A stretch of 64,000 nt of DNA from Phanerochaete sordida (lineage: Eukaryota > Basidiomycota > Agaricomycetes > Polyporales > Phanerochaetaceae): assembly GCA_019973155.2 (NCBI GenBank), contig BPQB01000082.1, forward strand, positions 62,001 through 126,000, written 5' to 3'. A program made the translations under genes and the position numbers. This document shows positions 33,101 to 45,519 of the stretch, piece after piece. The notes below the pieces were generated by a model, which had not been told where the DNA came from, did no database searches, and worked only from the letters and a program-made list of their open reading frames with translations. Each line of letters starts with the position of its first letter. Position 1 is the stretch's first letter.

Positions 33101-35102
33101 ATGGAGGCCCCGATCTCACCACGCGAAGCATCGCCTGCCGTCGCACTGCTGGCGGTCCCCGCCCACCCCGTGAATCGCAAGCGCAAACACGCAGCCATCT
33201 CTGGAGGCGCAGCAGACTCGCCAGCACCCTCGGACCGCGCGGATACGCCGAACCCGAACACAGAGAACGTCGTCTTGCACAAGCTCGACCTCTCCAGCCG
33301 GCCTCGCCTGACCATCTCCCGACACCCTGGCTTCATTCCCATCGCCCCCGGCTCGCCATACCACACGACAGAACCGCTGTGTACCAACCGGCTCAACTTT
33401 CGCTACACACCCGCAGGCGTCACTGGCGACGAGGGTGGCATTCACTTCCGCACCATCGAGTCTGCTCCGACGACGTTCCGGGTCTCCTGGGAGGACCGCA
33501 GTCCGTTCATCAAGGTCACACAGGACGGCCTGGGCCTCCGTGGCGACAAGGGCTTCCGGAGCGCGCGTTGCAACGCGCCTGTACGCGAGGGAAAATGGTA
33601 CATGGAAGTGAAGATAGGCATGGGTGGAGGCGACCGGACTTTGGAGAGCAAGCACGCCAGCGGGAGCCATGTGCGCCTCGGCTGGGCGCGACGCGAGGCG
33701 CCGCTCAACGGCCCAGCTGGCCTGGATGGCTACAGCTACGGAATGCGCGACAAATCTGGCGAGAAGGTGCATCTCTCTCGTCCGAAGATGTACGGCCAGG
33801 CATTCAAGTCGGGGGACGTTGTGGGCATGTATATCTCGCTGCCCGAGCCTAAGCGCCAGCCGAAGAAGAACGACCCATACGACCCGGCGCACGTCAAGCG
33901 TGAGCGCATCGCCATCGAATTCAAGGGTCAAGAGTACTTCGAATCACTGGAATACGCGCAGTCTAAGGAGATGCTCGCGCTTATGACCGAGAGCGACCGG
34001 AAGAAGGCCCCCGGGTCGACGCCTGCACCATCATCCTCAAAGAAGTCCGCCACAGTGAAGAACTTGCCTTCCACATCGCGCGGAGGAAAGAGCGGTCCCC
34101 CAGAGCCAGCACCTATGCGGCCACTACCGACTCTTGGCCCCGAATCCTGCATCGCCTTCTTCGTGAACGGCAAAAGCCAAGGGATCGCGTTCCAGGATCT
34201 GTTCGACTACCTCCCATTGCGCACACCTCCGAACAAGCATAACGAAAAACGGCGGACAAACCGCGAGGGCATCCGCGAGCACCGAGAGAACTTTTTCGAC
34301 GACGGCAGCCTGGGCTACTACCCCATGATCTCACTCTTTAACGAGGCCGAGGTGCAACTCAACCCTGGCCCCGACTTCGAGTATCCGCCGCCACCAGACG
34401 TCGACGCGCTGCTGATGGCGGACAACCCGGACGAAGCGGACATCAAGCCCAACCTCGACGACACACGACGCTGGCGGCCGCTGTGCGAGCGGTATCCGGA
34501 GTACATGGAGGAGCAGTTCGCGCTGGACAAGCTAGAAGAGGTCGATCTGGTAAAGCAGGTCAAGCAGGCCAAGGTACGTCCCCCATCCCGCTCCGCCCCC
34601 ATCTCCTCGCTCTGACGCCCCATCCCAGGAGGCCGAGACAAAAGGGTCCTCCGAGGAAAGCAAACGCGAGATCCACCGCGCGAAGCGGCGCGCCCAGGCT
34701 GCCGCGCGCAAGGAGCGGAAGCGCAAGGAGCAGGAGCAGAGCGCCGCGCCGTCCGCGTCCGCGCGGAGCTCAGTGCCGCCGCAGCAGAAGCCGTCGGTCG
34801 AGACGAGCCGCGCGGCGTCGCCCGACGTGGAGATGCTCGCGCCGCTGAGCGCGTCGGGGCTCCCGACGCTCGAGGGCTTCCCGCTGGGCACGGAGACGCC
34901 CGACCCCGACGACGGCGGCGGCCTGCGCCCATACTCGCCCATACACGCCGTCGGCTCCGTGAGCGACGTGCAGGCGTACTTCACGGAGGTCGTGCAGGAT
35001 GCGAGCGAGTATAATACCGAGTATGAAGACCTGCCCGACGACAGGAGCAGTCACGCAGGGGATAGTATGGCGATAGACGATGAGATCGCCCGCTTGGCAT
35101 AG
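33101..35102 (+). CDS. BRE2: COMPASS subunit Bre2/Ash2 (SPRY domain)
   Basis: Exons: join(33101..34573, 34629..35102), 648 residues. It is a subunit of the Set1/COMPASS complex that methylates histone H3 Lys4 in the nucleus. A disordered N-terminus is followed by a split SPRY domain: FRVSWEDRSPFIKVTQDGLGLRGDKGFRSAR, then WYMEVKIGMGGG, VRLGWARREAPLNGPAGLDGYSYGMRD and DVVGMYISLP. A long insert precedes SCIAFFVNGKSQGIAF and GYYPMISLFNEAEVQLNPGPDF. These are the Ash2/Bre2 landmarks. The C-terminus is a basic coiled stretch (KREIHRAKRRAQAAARKERKRKEQ) and then an acidic tail. The single intron is 55 bp. Convergent with the Zn2Cys6 gene. Confidence 0.92.
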
Positions 35103-35445
35103 TGTACCTTCCAATAGACCTATTTGCTCACAACTTGGGTACTATCCTCCGTTCGCTATCATCGTCAACTCGAAACGTAGGTATTGGGATTTCAGACAAC
35201 TATACAAGCGGTATCCTTATATACAGATGGGAGTTATGCTACGAGGGTAGATGTGTGCGAGGCGAACGAATTAACTACAGCTAGACAAGATGGCACTAAC
35301 CCGAGAATATATCCAATATAGAACGAAGGCGTAGGCGTATTGAGGGGCATGGCAGGCATTCCGTGCATTCGGCGTGTAGCGCGCGGACAACGGGGGTATT
35401 CGTGGGGGACATGGGCATGGGCGGGGTCGCAGCGGCGCGGCGCGC
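35103..35445. other. Convergent 3' region
   Basis: 343 bp between two stop codons. No feature seen. Confidence 0.5.
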
Positions 35446-38410
35446 TCACGACAGCACGATGTGCTCGACCGTGTGCGGGACGTTGCCGACCATGGGCCGC
35501 GACGCCTGGACGGCCATGTAGTACCCGCGGGGCGGGAGCGTGTCGGGGATGTTGTCCGCGAACTGCTGGCCGCACATGTTCACGAGCGTGTCGTGCAGCA
35601 TCTTCGCGTAGCGGTACGCCAGCGGCACGCGCTCGCCCGCCTTCGCGAGCATCGTCCTGTGCGCGGGAATGTGAGCGCTTGTGCGCGGGCGCGGAGCGCG
35701 CGGGGGACGTACCGCACGAACGAGATCTCGCTCTGCAGCGGCACGAGCTGGTCGGGTCTGCTGCCGTCGATGGCCGCGCGGAGGAAGCGCACGAGCACGC
35801 GGCCGGCCATGAACCAGCACATCTGCCCGAGTGCAGTCAGCCTCGATCTAGGCGCATGCGCGTGACCTAGCACTTACGAATGGCTGCAAATCCAACAATG
35901 TAACATCGTAGTTTGTCGCACCGAGCACGTACATGAGCTCAACGATCGCACGTGCAGCAGTGAGCGTCTTGCGCGCCGAGAAGCATGTCACGACGTCCGG
36001 CTTTGCGTGCGGTTCGTGCAAGAGGATATGCGCTCTGCACCAGCACGTGAGTCAGTGAATCGCCGCCGATTATGGGTCGAGCAGACTTACAGATGTCCCG
36101 CGGTACATGCAGTGTAGAGGTAGGGGTCGATCATGTCGCCTTCACCGGCAATGGGCGAACGCAGGTGCGGAGGGAAGCTTGGGCGGAAGTTGGTAACGAG
36201 CTGGTCGATCTGCTGGAACTCGACCGTCGTTGTCGCGTCGTAGGTCGCTGGGTCGAATGCGGCGCTGCTCGTGGAAGACAGGGGCGTGCCGTCGGGCGAG
36301 TGGAAGAACTTCCAGCGGAAGCGCAGGTTGTACGTTTTGACCTTGCTGAGCAGAATGGATGCTTTCACGTACAGGATGAACGAATCCGTTTGCGACTCGG
36401 GGTGCTTGTACAGAAGATCTGGTGCGTAGGACCATTGCCGGTCTTCTGGAAGCACGAGCACCTAAATCACGAGGCTCTATGAGCGCTGCTTCTGAATCCC
36501 GCAGACTTTCTCCCACTTACCCCTTGCTCATACTGGTCGAAGCGAAGTGGTAATAGCTGGCAGATATCCAGATCGTCCAAGCTCAACGCCCAGCCGTTTC
36601 CTGTGCCCTGCTGACGCTCCATCGCGTATGCTGTCATCATGGTCAGTCAGCGAGTGCGACTTTGTGCTACACGTTTGCGGGTGGAGCTGACCTATCCAGA
36701 ATGTATTTCGCCGCAATTCATCCTCGATGACACTCTTGGCGGGCGCAAGTACGGAGGGTGGCTTGTAATGTGTGATCGCCGCTGTCGTGTAGCAGGTGCT
36801 GATGCTGCAGGGCGCCGTGCATCGTACTGCCAGGGCGGCAGACAAGAATGCATCCGTCCATCGGCCTTGGCTGAGGTACCACCATGTGAGGATCATTTGG
36901 GCTACAAGACATGAGCATTCAGTTGGGCATCAAAAGACTGGGAATTACCTTGCAGGCAGGCAAAGTCTCCTCGTACGAGGCCAACTTCAATCCGTTGCTT
37001 TGCATATCTTGCCTGCTGCTCGGTGAAGCCTTCTGGCAGTTGCGGTTCACCGATGAAGTCGGCGCGGAAGTGCCCCCGTCTCCACCGCCCACCGTGCAGC
37101 TCATCTACCGATGAACGTCAGTAATGGACGTGACGGCGTAGGACAAACTTACATGGTGTGTCGATGGGTTCCGCAAATATTTGGGTCTGCGTCGCAGTGT
37201 AAAGGCTGCCTACCGCGCACATCGCATGAAGAATAGCAGGATTAGGGAACCGAGGGTCGGTTGGTAGAAGTTCTAGTGAGGCCATGAAGGTCGCAAGATG
37301 GAACATCCGGTTGGCATGCATGTGGTACGTGAAGAACGCCTCGACTCTGCGCGACAGTTAGGGTCAACGATGACTACGGTCACAAGACAAGGTACGCACA
37401 GATGCCGGGTAATATCAGGCCGCGGCAGGTTTGGTGGCCAAGTGCGGATGTCTACATGGGAAAAGTCGTCGACTGACGACGGTGAACTGCTGGTGTTGCC
37501 GAGGACCGACGGCGATGTCGCAGGCAGGGGGCGGGGTATCGTGCCAGTGACGCCGTCGAGGGATCCAGTCTGGTCGTGCGACGATGAGTTGGGCGGGAAT
37601 GGACATCGAAATACTGCTTACCAGAGATACAGGCGACGAGTCGCCGGGAATGTATTTGGGCACCCCGTATGCTTGACCGGATGCCGCTTTTGGATCACCT
37701 ACGCCATGCAGAACATGGTTCACGGTTGCTCCGGGGCTACTTCGCGCCTGGAGTGACTGCAGGACCTGGTCCTTTTCATGAAGGAGTGCTTCGAGCTCGT
37801 CTAGCGGCGACGATAAGGCCAAAGCGCCGGGCAGCAGCGAGGGCGCACTCACGTATCTTGTGTTCCATCTTCTCGTACATCTTGCGAGAGATCGAATTGC
37901 CGTTGTCTGAGTCAAACACCGGGACTGGGGGAGGAGGTGAGCGGCGCTCGGAGGGGATGATGGGAACCTTATCATGGCGTACCTTCGTCGTAGGTGCACT
38001 CGGGGTGGTCTGGGAGGGCCGCTCCCTCGACGGCATGGGCGACGGCATACGCGTGCGAGCGGGCACATGTCGAGCAGCAGGGTCGCTTTGCATCGCTGCA
38101 CGGGCAAGGAGGTGGAGGAGATCAAAGAGAGAAGGACAGATTAACTCGGGATCGGCAGGGGGAGGCCGAGGGCAGGACGCACCATTTCTAGCGGGCGAGG
38201 GAGGTCGGTGTCAGGCCGAGCTGTTTTGCACAGGAACCACTCACCAGCTTGCGCTTTCTGCACTGATGGCATGCCTGGACACGAGCCCGGGGTCAGCGGC
38301 TGGGGCACGAGAGGGGCCTCCCTGCGCACCTGGTAGCGCTTGAGGCTGGGGGCCATCGGCTTGCCCGCGCTGGGCTGGACGTGGTCGTTGCCGGGCGCGG
38401 CCTTGGGCAT
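35446..38410 (-). CDS. Zn(II)2Cys6 fungal-specific transcription factor
   Basis: Fifteen exons: complement(join(35446..35656, 35713..35822, 35878..36034, 36091..36461, 36521..36630, 36692..36901, 36949..37104, 37153..37346, 37400..37569, 37622..37800, 37853..37924, 37983..38095, 38183..38187, 38245..38274, 38330..38410)), 722 residues. The zinc cluster reads ACHQCRKRKL|KC|DAKRPCCSTCARSH, with ligands C29, C32, C39, C45 or C46, C49 and C72; the last is in HPECTYD, at a spacing common in basidiomycete members. KIHELEALLHEKDQVLQSLQ is a dimerisation coiled coil. The fungal-specific regulatory domain follows: WPPNLPRPDITRHLVEAFFTY, HAMCAVGSLY, TWWYLSQGRW, VIEDELRRNTFWIAYAMERQ, NGWALSLDD. One exon is 5 nt (AAATG). 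Target genes unknown. Confidence 0.92.
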
Positions 38411-39157
38411 GGCGAGCGGGTATGGTGTGGTCTGGGGCAAGAACGTCGTGCGAAGTTAACAGTGCTTTATGACAAGTCCAGCGAACGGACGTCTAAAGGT
38501 CAGGCTGATACAGGTCTGATCCCCTAATCCGCACACAACGCGTTTAGGACCCCGCTTAGCCCATATCCGGTATCCCCCTCCCGTCCTCCCGCTCCCTCTG
38601 ATTCTCCCTCTCGTCCCTATCCCAGCCGCGACGAGTATTTACGCATCTGTCGCCCCCGCCCGTCGTCGCCAGCCCCGTCGGGACGACCCCGCAGCAACCG
38701 TCGATCCGCCCACGGACCCCGTGCACCTCCTCGCGCAGCGCCCGCCGCGGCCAGCAACGGGTGTCGCACGCCTCAGTTCCCATCTTCCCACCAATCCCAA
38801 CATGCATCGCCTTATCCGGGCGTTGATTGAAACTCACGGATCAACGCACGTATAATAGACACATCGGGATCAACCAGCGGTTGACTCCGACGGCGGCCTG
38901 ATGCTGCCATGCTCGGTCGTTGCGCCGCACGGGCAGCAGATCCACCAAGACGCCACACGGCCTAGCCGTATTGGCTCTCGACACTGCCTGCGCTACCTCC
39001 GTCGTTATATAACGGTTGGCTGTTTCGTGAAGAAATCACATACATTGGCCCAAGGGTCCATGGACGCTCTGCGACGATCACACCTCTTCAGCTGACAGGC
39101 ACAGGTATCGCACTATTTTGCTGTACACTACACAAACCCACAATCACAGAAACAAAC
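38411..39157. other. Intergenic, Zn2Cys6 promoter
   Basis: About 750 bp. A 64-codon plus-strand ORF at 38901 has no support and is not called. Confidence 0.5.
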
Positions 39158-42100
39158 CTAAGACCACCGCGGAGGTGGCGCGTCCACGACATACCTGATC
39201 TCCGCACCACCACCGTCAGCAAAGCGTCCCGACACGGAAAGAGAGCACAGACGCACCCGACAGTCTCTCCGAATCCCTTTTCCTTCTCGACCCGGATGTC
39301 GAACACGAGGTTCCCGTTCTTCGGGTCCCACACGACTCCACACCAGTTCCGCCGGCCCATGATGTACTTGCTCTTGGGCGACGCGCCGCTCGGCTCCTGC
39401 GTGAAGACCGGCATCTGGGCGAGCGTGTGTCAGCGCACGGGCACAGGCGGCAAGGGCACAGGCACGCACCATCGTCTCGTCCGTCTCGAGGTGGTGCAGC
39501 GTCCGGTGCGTCTTCGTCGCCAGGCTCGACACCAGCGTCAGCACGCCGTTCGGGGGCCTGTGCGCGCCGCGGCCGCAGCTGAGTCCGCGCCGACAAGAGC
39601 GATGCATGCAGTGTACTCACGGCGTGTTCACGATCGCGCCTGCACGTAACGGAGATCAGCCCTGAGCAGCGCGGGACGCGGGATGCGGGAGACGCACTGG
39701 TGACGACATTGATCATGTACCGGTGGTCCTTCGGCGGCGGCACGTCCTGCGAGTTCTTGCCCTTGACGAACGTCTTCAGCACGCCTACGGCAGCGCAATG
39801 CACGTCGCCGGACAGGAACGTGATGCGCTTGTGGTGTTGCTTGGCGTACAGCTGCAGCTGTTCGATGAACCAGTTGCGCTCTTTCTGCACATCGTCGCAC
39901 GCATGTCAGCCAAAGGGTCAGAGCCAAGGCCTGGAAGGCGCTGCCGTCCCCTGCCGGACCACAGACCCACCTTATGTGCCTTTGCCGTCCAATGGTCGTT
40001 CTGCGCATGGATCAGGAGCTCATAAGCACGCTGTTCGGGAATCACATAACCGAGAGCGGGTGAACGCACCAGGTCATCGAGAAGCTCGGCGTCGGCGTTG
40101 AACTTATTGACAAATCCAGACAGGCCCATCGATCCTGCCCTGCCTAGGGCGACGAGCGGGTTCAGCTTGGACTCGAGCGCGGTCTCGAGGAATACCATGC
40201 GCGGATATGCGATAGGGATACCTACACCGCTGTGAGCAGCCGAGCAGGCACGGAAGCGAAGAATCACGGACCGAGCTGCACGACGAGGTGCTCCACTTGC
40301 GGCGGCAAGCGCTGTATCCGATCGAACGCCGTTTTGTATTCGAACGGGCTGCACACCTGGTCCTTTTTTCTTTCGGCCCTGCAGCAAAATTTGAGCACGC
40401 AGAGCCAAAGGGACAGTGTTCGGTACCGACCGGCAATCGAGCAGCAACATGTATACCTGAGGGCCCAAATATGATAGGAATGAATGCGAGGGGTACGGGA
40501 CGTAGCATCCGTCACCGCCGATAACGACTGATTTGAAGGGATGCCTGGCCATGTCCCTGCCATCGACCTCCACTGCGAGGATCGATCAGTCAATATGTAC
40601 AGGAGGATACAGTACGGCTCTCACCATTGATGAAACACTGGAATAGGAGGAAGAAAAAGTATCCCCGGGCACCGATGCTAGAGAACGGCGCAATTGAGGG
40701 CGTGTCTGCCGGCAGATAGAAGCTGTGCTCACGTAGAAAACACGGGGGATCTCATTAGGTCGTCAGGATCTGAGCACAGCATGTCAGATGGGAGCCATGC
40801 ATAGCTGGCCATCCCACTTACAACTACCGAATCCGTCAATCTGGAGATGATTTCAGTGCGTCATACAGTGTATCGTGACCGACACACTCACAAGGTCTGT
40901 AAAGAAGAATGGTTAACATTGATTGAAGGCGTCATGATGGTAGCACACTCACCGTGATCATCTACGTGGGTTTTCAGCATGAGTGGGGACTGGTGGAGGT
41001 ATGCCACGCACCAAGCATATTCAACATGGGTCTGTGCTGATGAGCAAACGTGTACACTGACAAATGGATCCAACTCACATCGTACTATTTGCCCTTGCAA
41101 ACGCCCCGCTGCGGAAGACTTGACAGTAGTGATTAAAGTAGAACCTATCAATGGCGAAGCGCATCTCGTCGGTAAGGACGAAATCCTTCTTCTGTTTTGG
41201 GACCTTCGTGTTCACCCATTCTTGCATCTCGGGCTCGCGAACAAGGGCGTCGCAGTAAAGTTGGTCGCCACCACCAACGAGAACATGATACGGGCGCTCC
41301 GCGTGCTTCTGCAGAAGATCGACCCAGACGGGGTCGTATCCGCTCTGAAAGCCTGGTCCGCGGAAGTCGTCGGGGTTCACACCGGAACTGAAGCCGTTGC
41401 ACTACGTCAGGTAAGCCGGCTGACGGGTGCGCCTACGCGCTGTGGGGACGCACCGAGTACGCAGCCCAGCGCATGTTCTCTGCGCGTCCGGGGACGAAGA
41501 ACGCCATCTCCTGGCCGCGGTTGACGCTGTACGACACGCGCATCTCGCTCGGCCCGAGGGGAATATGGATCATGAACCGCCAGAAGGTGAACGTGCCGCC
41601 GCTGCCGACGTACACCCAGATCTCTTGGCCCGGCACGGTCTGTGAGAGCGCGTTCGGGCTGAGCACGGGCGAGTCGCCGCTGACCACCGGCTGCACCATC
41701 GAGAGCGGGTCTGCGGGGTGGGGCCCGAGGTCGAAGGACCGGCCGGCGCGCTGGGCGGACGACTGCGAGCGCGCGCGCGCGATGCGTTCCGCGGGGGCGT
41801 CGGGATCCCAGGAGTACGTCAGGCTGGGGTACGGCTCGTAGACCGAGCCCGCGTCGGCCGCTGTGCGCCGTCAGCAGCATGACGAGAGGGGTGCCGGGGC
41901 GACGCACTGACAACCATGGCCGCGCCATGCCACACGCCGTCCGCGTCGACCGTGTCGTAGCGCAGGAGCGGGCCCGCCATGAACTGCAGCATCGGCTCCA
42001 TGTGCTGCACGCGCAGGTTCCGCGAGCGGTCGACCGCGCTCATGTGCGAGAGCTGCTGGGTGATCTGCTGGATGGGCTCGGGCGCGGCGGGCTCGGCGTG

Positions 42101-42485
42101 CGGGGCCTGGTACCATGAGGGGCCGGGCGTCGGCGTGAGGTAGGACGGCGAGTAGGACGGCTGGTATGGCGGCTGCTGCTGGTACTGCTGGTGCTGTTGC
42201 TGCTGCTGATACTGGTAGCGTTCATCTTTCGCCGGGGGCGTCGGCGGCGGGTGCATGGATGGCGTGGGGGACGGCGGAGGGAGGAACCCGCCCACGAAGG
42301 GCTCGGCGAGGGGGCCTACCTGTTCGACGGGCATGTATCTGCCATCGGGTCCGCGCTGTGGGTTGGACCACCGCTCCTCCTCCTATGGTACGGGGGATGC
42401 CAAAGTGAGGGGGAAAGCACAGAACAAGAGTCACACGACGCACCTTGCGTGCATGATGCCTAGCTCGCCAACCAGCATTATCCAT
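39158..42485 (-). CDS. PhoD-like metallophosphatase, 19 exons
   Basis: complement(join(39158..39194, 39257..39414, 39470..39557, 39621..39639, 39698..39884, 39971..40000, 40070..40221, 40272..40378, 40431..40572, 40625..40677, 40733..40769, 40822..40840, 40892..40896, 40953..40961, 41012..41031, 41079..41401, 41454..41860, 41908..42382, 42444..42485)), 769 residues. A Pro/Gln-rich N-terminus (a QQQQQHQQYQQQ tract) precedes GPLLRYDTV and TADAGSVYEP. The metallophosphatase motifs are GGGDQLYCDALV, IPMLNMLDDHDLIDGFGSY (residues 416-434), LLLDCRAERKKDQV, NDHWTAKAHKKERNWFI and TFLSGDVHCAAVGV, ending YVVDAPPPRW. No signal peptide, so probably intracellular. Exons as short as 5 and 9 nt were placed because only they rebuild the conserved DDHDLIDGFGSY motif in frame. 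Substrate unknown. Confidence 0.88.
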
Positions 42486-43116
42486 GGCTCGTAGAGTATG
42501 TCCTGCGTCGGAGAGACCAAGTCGTGGGTGTAGACTGCGCGCTGTCGGTCGTGCGAAGTCAGCATGTCGCGGCGACCCTTATCCTTGGCAGTGCTCACCG
42601 TGATGTGCCCTGCCTCGCTCCCCGGGTGACCGAGAGGTATAATGTGGTGTAAAGTCGAGGACAAGATGGAAGCCTAGGACCGCACTGCAAGCGTCTCAGC
42701 CTTCGCGCTGCCTGATCCGCAGGATCCTTATAGCCAGCCGAGGGGTTTCGTCCGCCGCATCGTGATACTGCATGATTCAGCTTTCTTGGCGGCCGTTGTG
42801 GCAACTCAGTGGCAGCGGGGATGCTCTCCACAACGGCAAGTTCAAATGAAGACCGACGATGACGAGCCAAAGCGCCTGCCAAGTCGGTCCTGACATCACG
42901 CCTGGCTATATGCGCATGCGACGACCACCCTTGTTGCGCCAGCGCTGAACTTTACAGGCAGGACGAGCATCCCATAGAACCGCTATGTGCGAAGACACTG
43001 CTCTCATCCAGTACAGTTCCGTTCTCATTGATTGGTTCCGAAGCAAAGCATAATATAACGTCCCATGGTCCCCCATCTCACACGAGCACGAGTCATCCTG
43101 GCGCAAGCGGGCGCAC
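42486..43116. other. Intergenic between CAP and the PhoD-like gene
   Basis: About 630 bp on a run of minus-strand genes. A frame reading DILYEPWIMLVGELG overlaps the first PhoD exon but does not splice into it in phase. No further feature. Confidence 0.5.
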
Positions 43117-45097
43117 CTATCCGGCGTGTTCGACCGCAGTCGTGACAAGCTTGCCGTCCTTGATCATCGTCTTGAACATCTCCGGGATCGGAGCCTCCGA
43201 GAAGACACCCTCTTCTTCGCCCTCGACGGGCAGGTTCACGTTGATGCTGCTGCACTTGGCCGTCGTGATCTCGACGCCGAGGCAGTCCTTGGAGAGGAAG
43301 ATGTGGCCCGAGTCTGTCGAGTCGAGCTGGATTGTCGGCGAAGAGCCCGTAATCTGCAGCGTGAATGATGGCGAGCTGGTAATCGCAATCGAAGAGATGA
43401 CGTTCTCGACGAGAATACTGGTCTTGGTGCAGTTGACTGTACAGGGTATGGTTCAGTATATAGTCGCGAACAACGATAAACATTCACTTACACATCGTCA
43501 CACCGTTGATCTTGCCCTTCACAATGACCGTAGTGTTCTTGCACCCGTACAGGTTGACCGTGTGGCTAAGATCTGTGTTCTCGACAACGAGTGACGGCTC
43601 GTTCTCGTAGTTTTCCTGGAGCACCGTCAGCGACAGGCCCAACACCACGTTAGTCTACTTACAATCAGCCACTTGTTGCCCTCCATGACGAACTTCGTAG
43701 GCTTCTTGCCCGCAAGAGCCTGCGGCTTGGTCGGCTTCAGCGGCTTCTTCGGGGCAGCCGCTGCATCGCAATCTATCAGCGCACGTCCGACACAAGGAGC
43801 CGGCGGAAACTCACCGCTTGAACCAGCGCCGACGCTCGACGGGACGGTGCCGCTTGCGCGCAGCGCAGGGTTCTTGTGCGTCATCTCGCTCTTGTCGACC
43901 TTCCTGAGACCCTTCGTGACCTCCTCGCCGCGGTTCAGCTCTGCGAACACGGCAGAGACGCCGCCAGCCGCGGGTGCAGCTGCGGCAGGAGCGACAGGCG
44001 GCGGTGGCGGCGGGCCCGGAGGGGGAGGCGGCGGCGGGGGAGGCGCACCGCCAGCTGCGGGCGCAGACGAACCTGCGGATTGGTATTCTGCGACGGATAC
44101 GCCCTGGAGGGGAGGATTAATGCAAGCAATGCCGTGCTAATACATGGGAGACGTACCGATGGGTTCCAGGCGAGACCGGTCGTGTGATATTCCATCACGT
44201 ATTTGCGAAGCTCCTCGAGCAGACCGTACCAGGCCCGCACCCACTCTACTTGCTTGGGCTCTCTGAGAAGGAAGGGTCGAGGTGAGCAGTGGGTGCACAG
44301 AGAAATAAAATACACGCACTTGTCCTTGAACTCCTTGATGACGCGGTTTCCATAGAACTCTGACGACTCCTTCGTATCCTTAACATACGGTCCGGGCTTG
44401 GGGGTCTGGCAGAGGCTTGAGATCTCATGTCCTAGAGGGAGTCATAAGCCACTCACCACAGCGACCCAGCCAACAGCAGGCGCGCCCTCTGCGAGCATGA
44501 CATGATGGTTATTCCAATCCCTGTCCTTCCTAAACTCCTCTTTCGCATGAATAACTGCTTCGATGTCCTTAGATAGCGGGATGAGCACGCCTTCAAGGGC
44601 TTTATCGTCCGGCTTCTTGCAGCGCGACGCGAGCAGGATGACCTCGCGCAGCTTGATGTACTCCTTCTCCACGAGCCCGACCTGTCCACACACATGAGTC
44701 CCCCGGGCCCAGCACGCGCAGACCCGCCACGCACCTGCGTCACGACGCTCTGGCTCGCGAAGCTCTTCGTGAGCTCGACGAACGGCCGCAGCTTGCCATC
44801 GATGACGGCCTCGTCGTACGCGCGCACGACCTGCGGGGTCTCCGCGGGCGGCGCGCGCGCCGCGGCGTGCGGGGCCGGCGGGGGCACAGGCGTGGGCTCG
44901 GTCGATCCGAGCGATGGCGCGGCGGGCGGGGCCGCGGGCGGGAGCGGTGCGCCGAGCGCGGCGAGGTCCTCGAGGCGCGAGGTCGCGGCCTCGAGCCTGT
45001 GCACGCCGCTCAGCATCAGGCAGGCGCGGCGGGGCGCGGGGAGGGCCTACCTCTTGATGATCGTCGTGAGCGAGTGCAGGCCTGGGTTGGACGACAT
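43117..45097 (-). CDS. CAP1: Adenylyl cyclase-associated protein CAP/Srv2
   Basis: Nine exons: complement(join(43117..43436, 43492..43615, 43663..43760, 43815..44103, 44157..44262, 44320..44405, 44457..44681, 44735..44996, 45051..45097)), 518 residues (yeast Srv2 526). CAP links Ras/cAMP signalling to actin turnover and recycles G-actin with cofilin. Landmarks: the N-terminal cyclase-binding RLEAATSRLEDLA heptads, the helical folded domain with EFYGNRVIKEFKDK and EPKQVEWVRAWYGLLEELRKYV, a poly-proline segment (two runs of P), the WH2-like VTKGLRKVDKSEMTHKNP, and the C-terminal beta-solenoid CARP domain (NKWLIENYENEPSLVV, HTVNLYGCKNTTVIVKGK, DCLGVEITTAKCSSINV) ending VVEHAG. All introns are short GT-AG. 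Confidence 0.95.
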
Positions 45098-45519
45098 GCT
45101 GGGGCGCGGGGCTCGTTATCTGGCGGCTGCGGGCTGCGTGGTATCTGGGTCGACTTTCGGGACGTGTGCGGCGGGCAGCGGGGGACTGGGTGGTCGCTGC
45201 GCTGGCACGGGGGGCGTGGAGGGTGGTAGTGTGTAGGAAGTAGTCAACGTCAGTGTAGCAACCCGACGCCCGACGCGTGCTGGCTGCGTGCTGCGCCGAG
45301 CCTCTGGCTCGCTGATCCGGACGTCCGACGCATGCCCTCCACGCACCGTTCCGCACGCAAAACGCATGTTTTGTCGACGAGAGAATTCACAGCAGATATT
45401 ACGGAAAATATGTACGGTACGAATTCTCAAAAGACCTAGCGGAGAGACAGACCAGCGCGAAGGTGCAAGGCAAGCAGGGAAGGCAGTTAGAGAAGGCAAA
45501 TATTCGAGAGCAGCGAGCC
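45098..45519. other. CAP promoter region
   Basis: 422 bp between the CAP start codon and the stop of the MZM1-RF1 gene. Nothing else seen. Confidence 0.5.

Noticed and set aside
37415..38125. 236-codon minus-strand frame within the Zn2Cys6 gene
   Set aside because: It reads out of phase across several introns. The spliced frame gives TGSLDGVTGT and WPPNLPRPD, matching the family.
42431..42664. Upstream exon DILYEPWIMLVGELGIMHAR for the PhoD-like gene
   Set aside because: It cannot join the next exon in phase. The ATG at 42485 in another frame joins perfectly.
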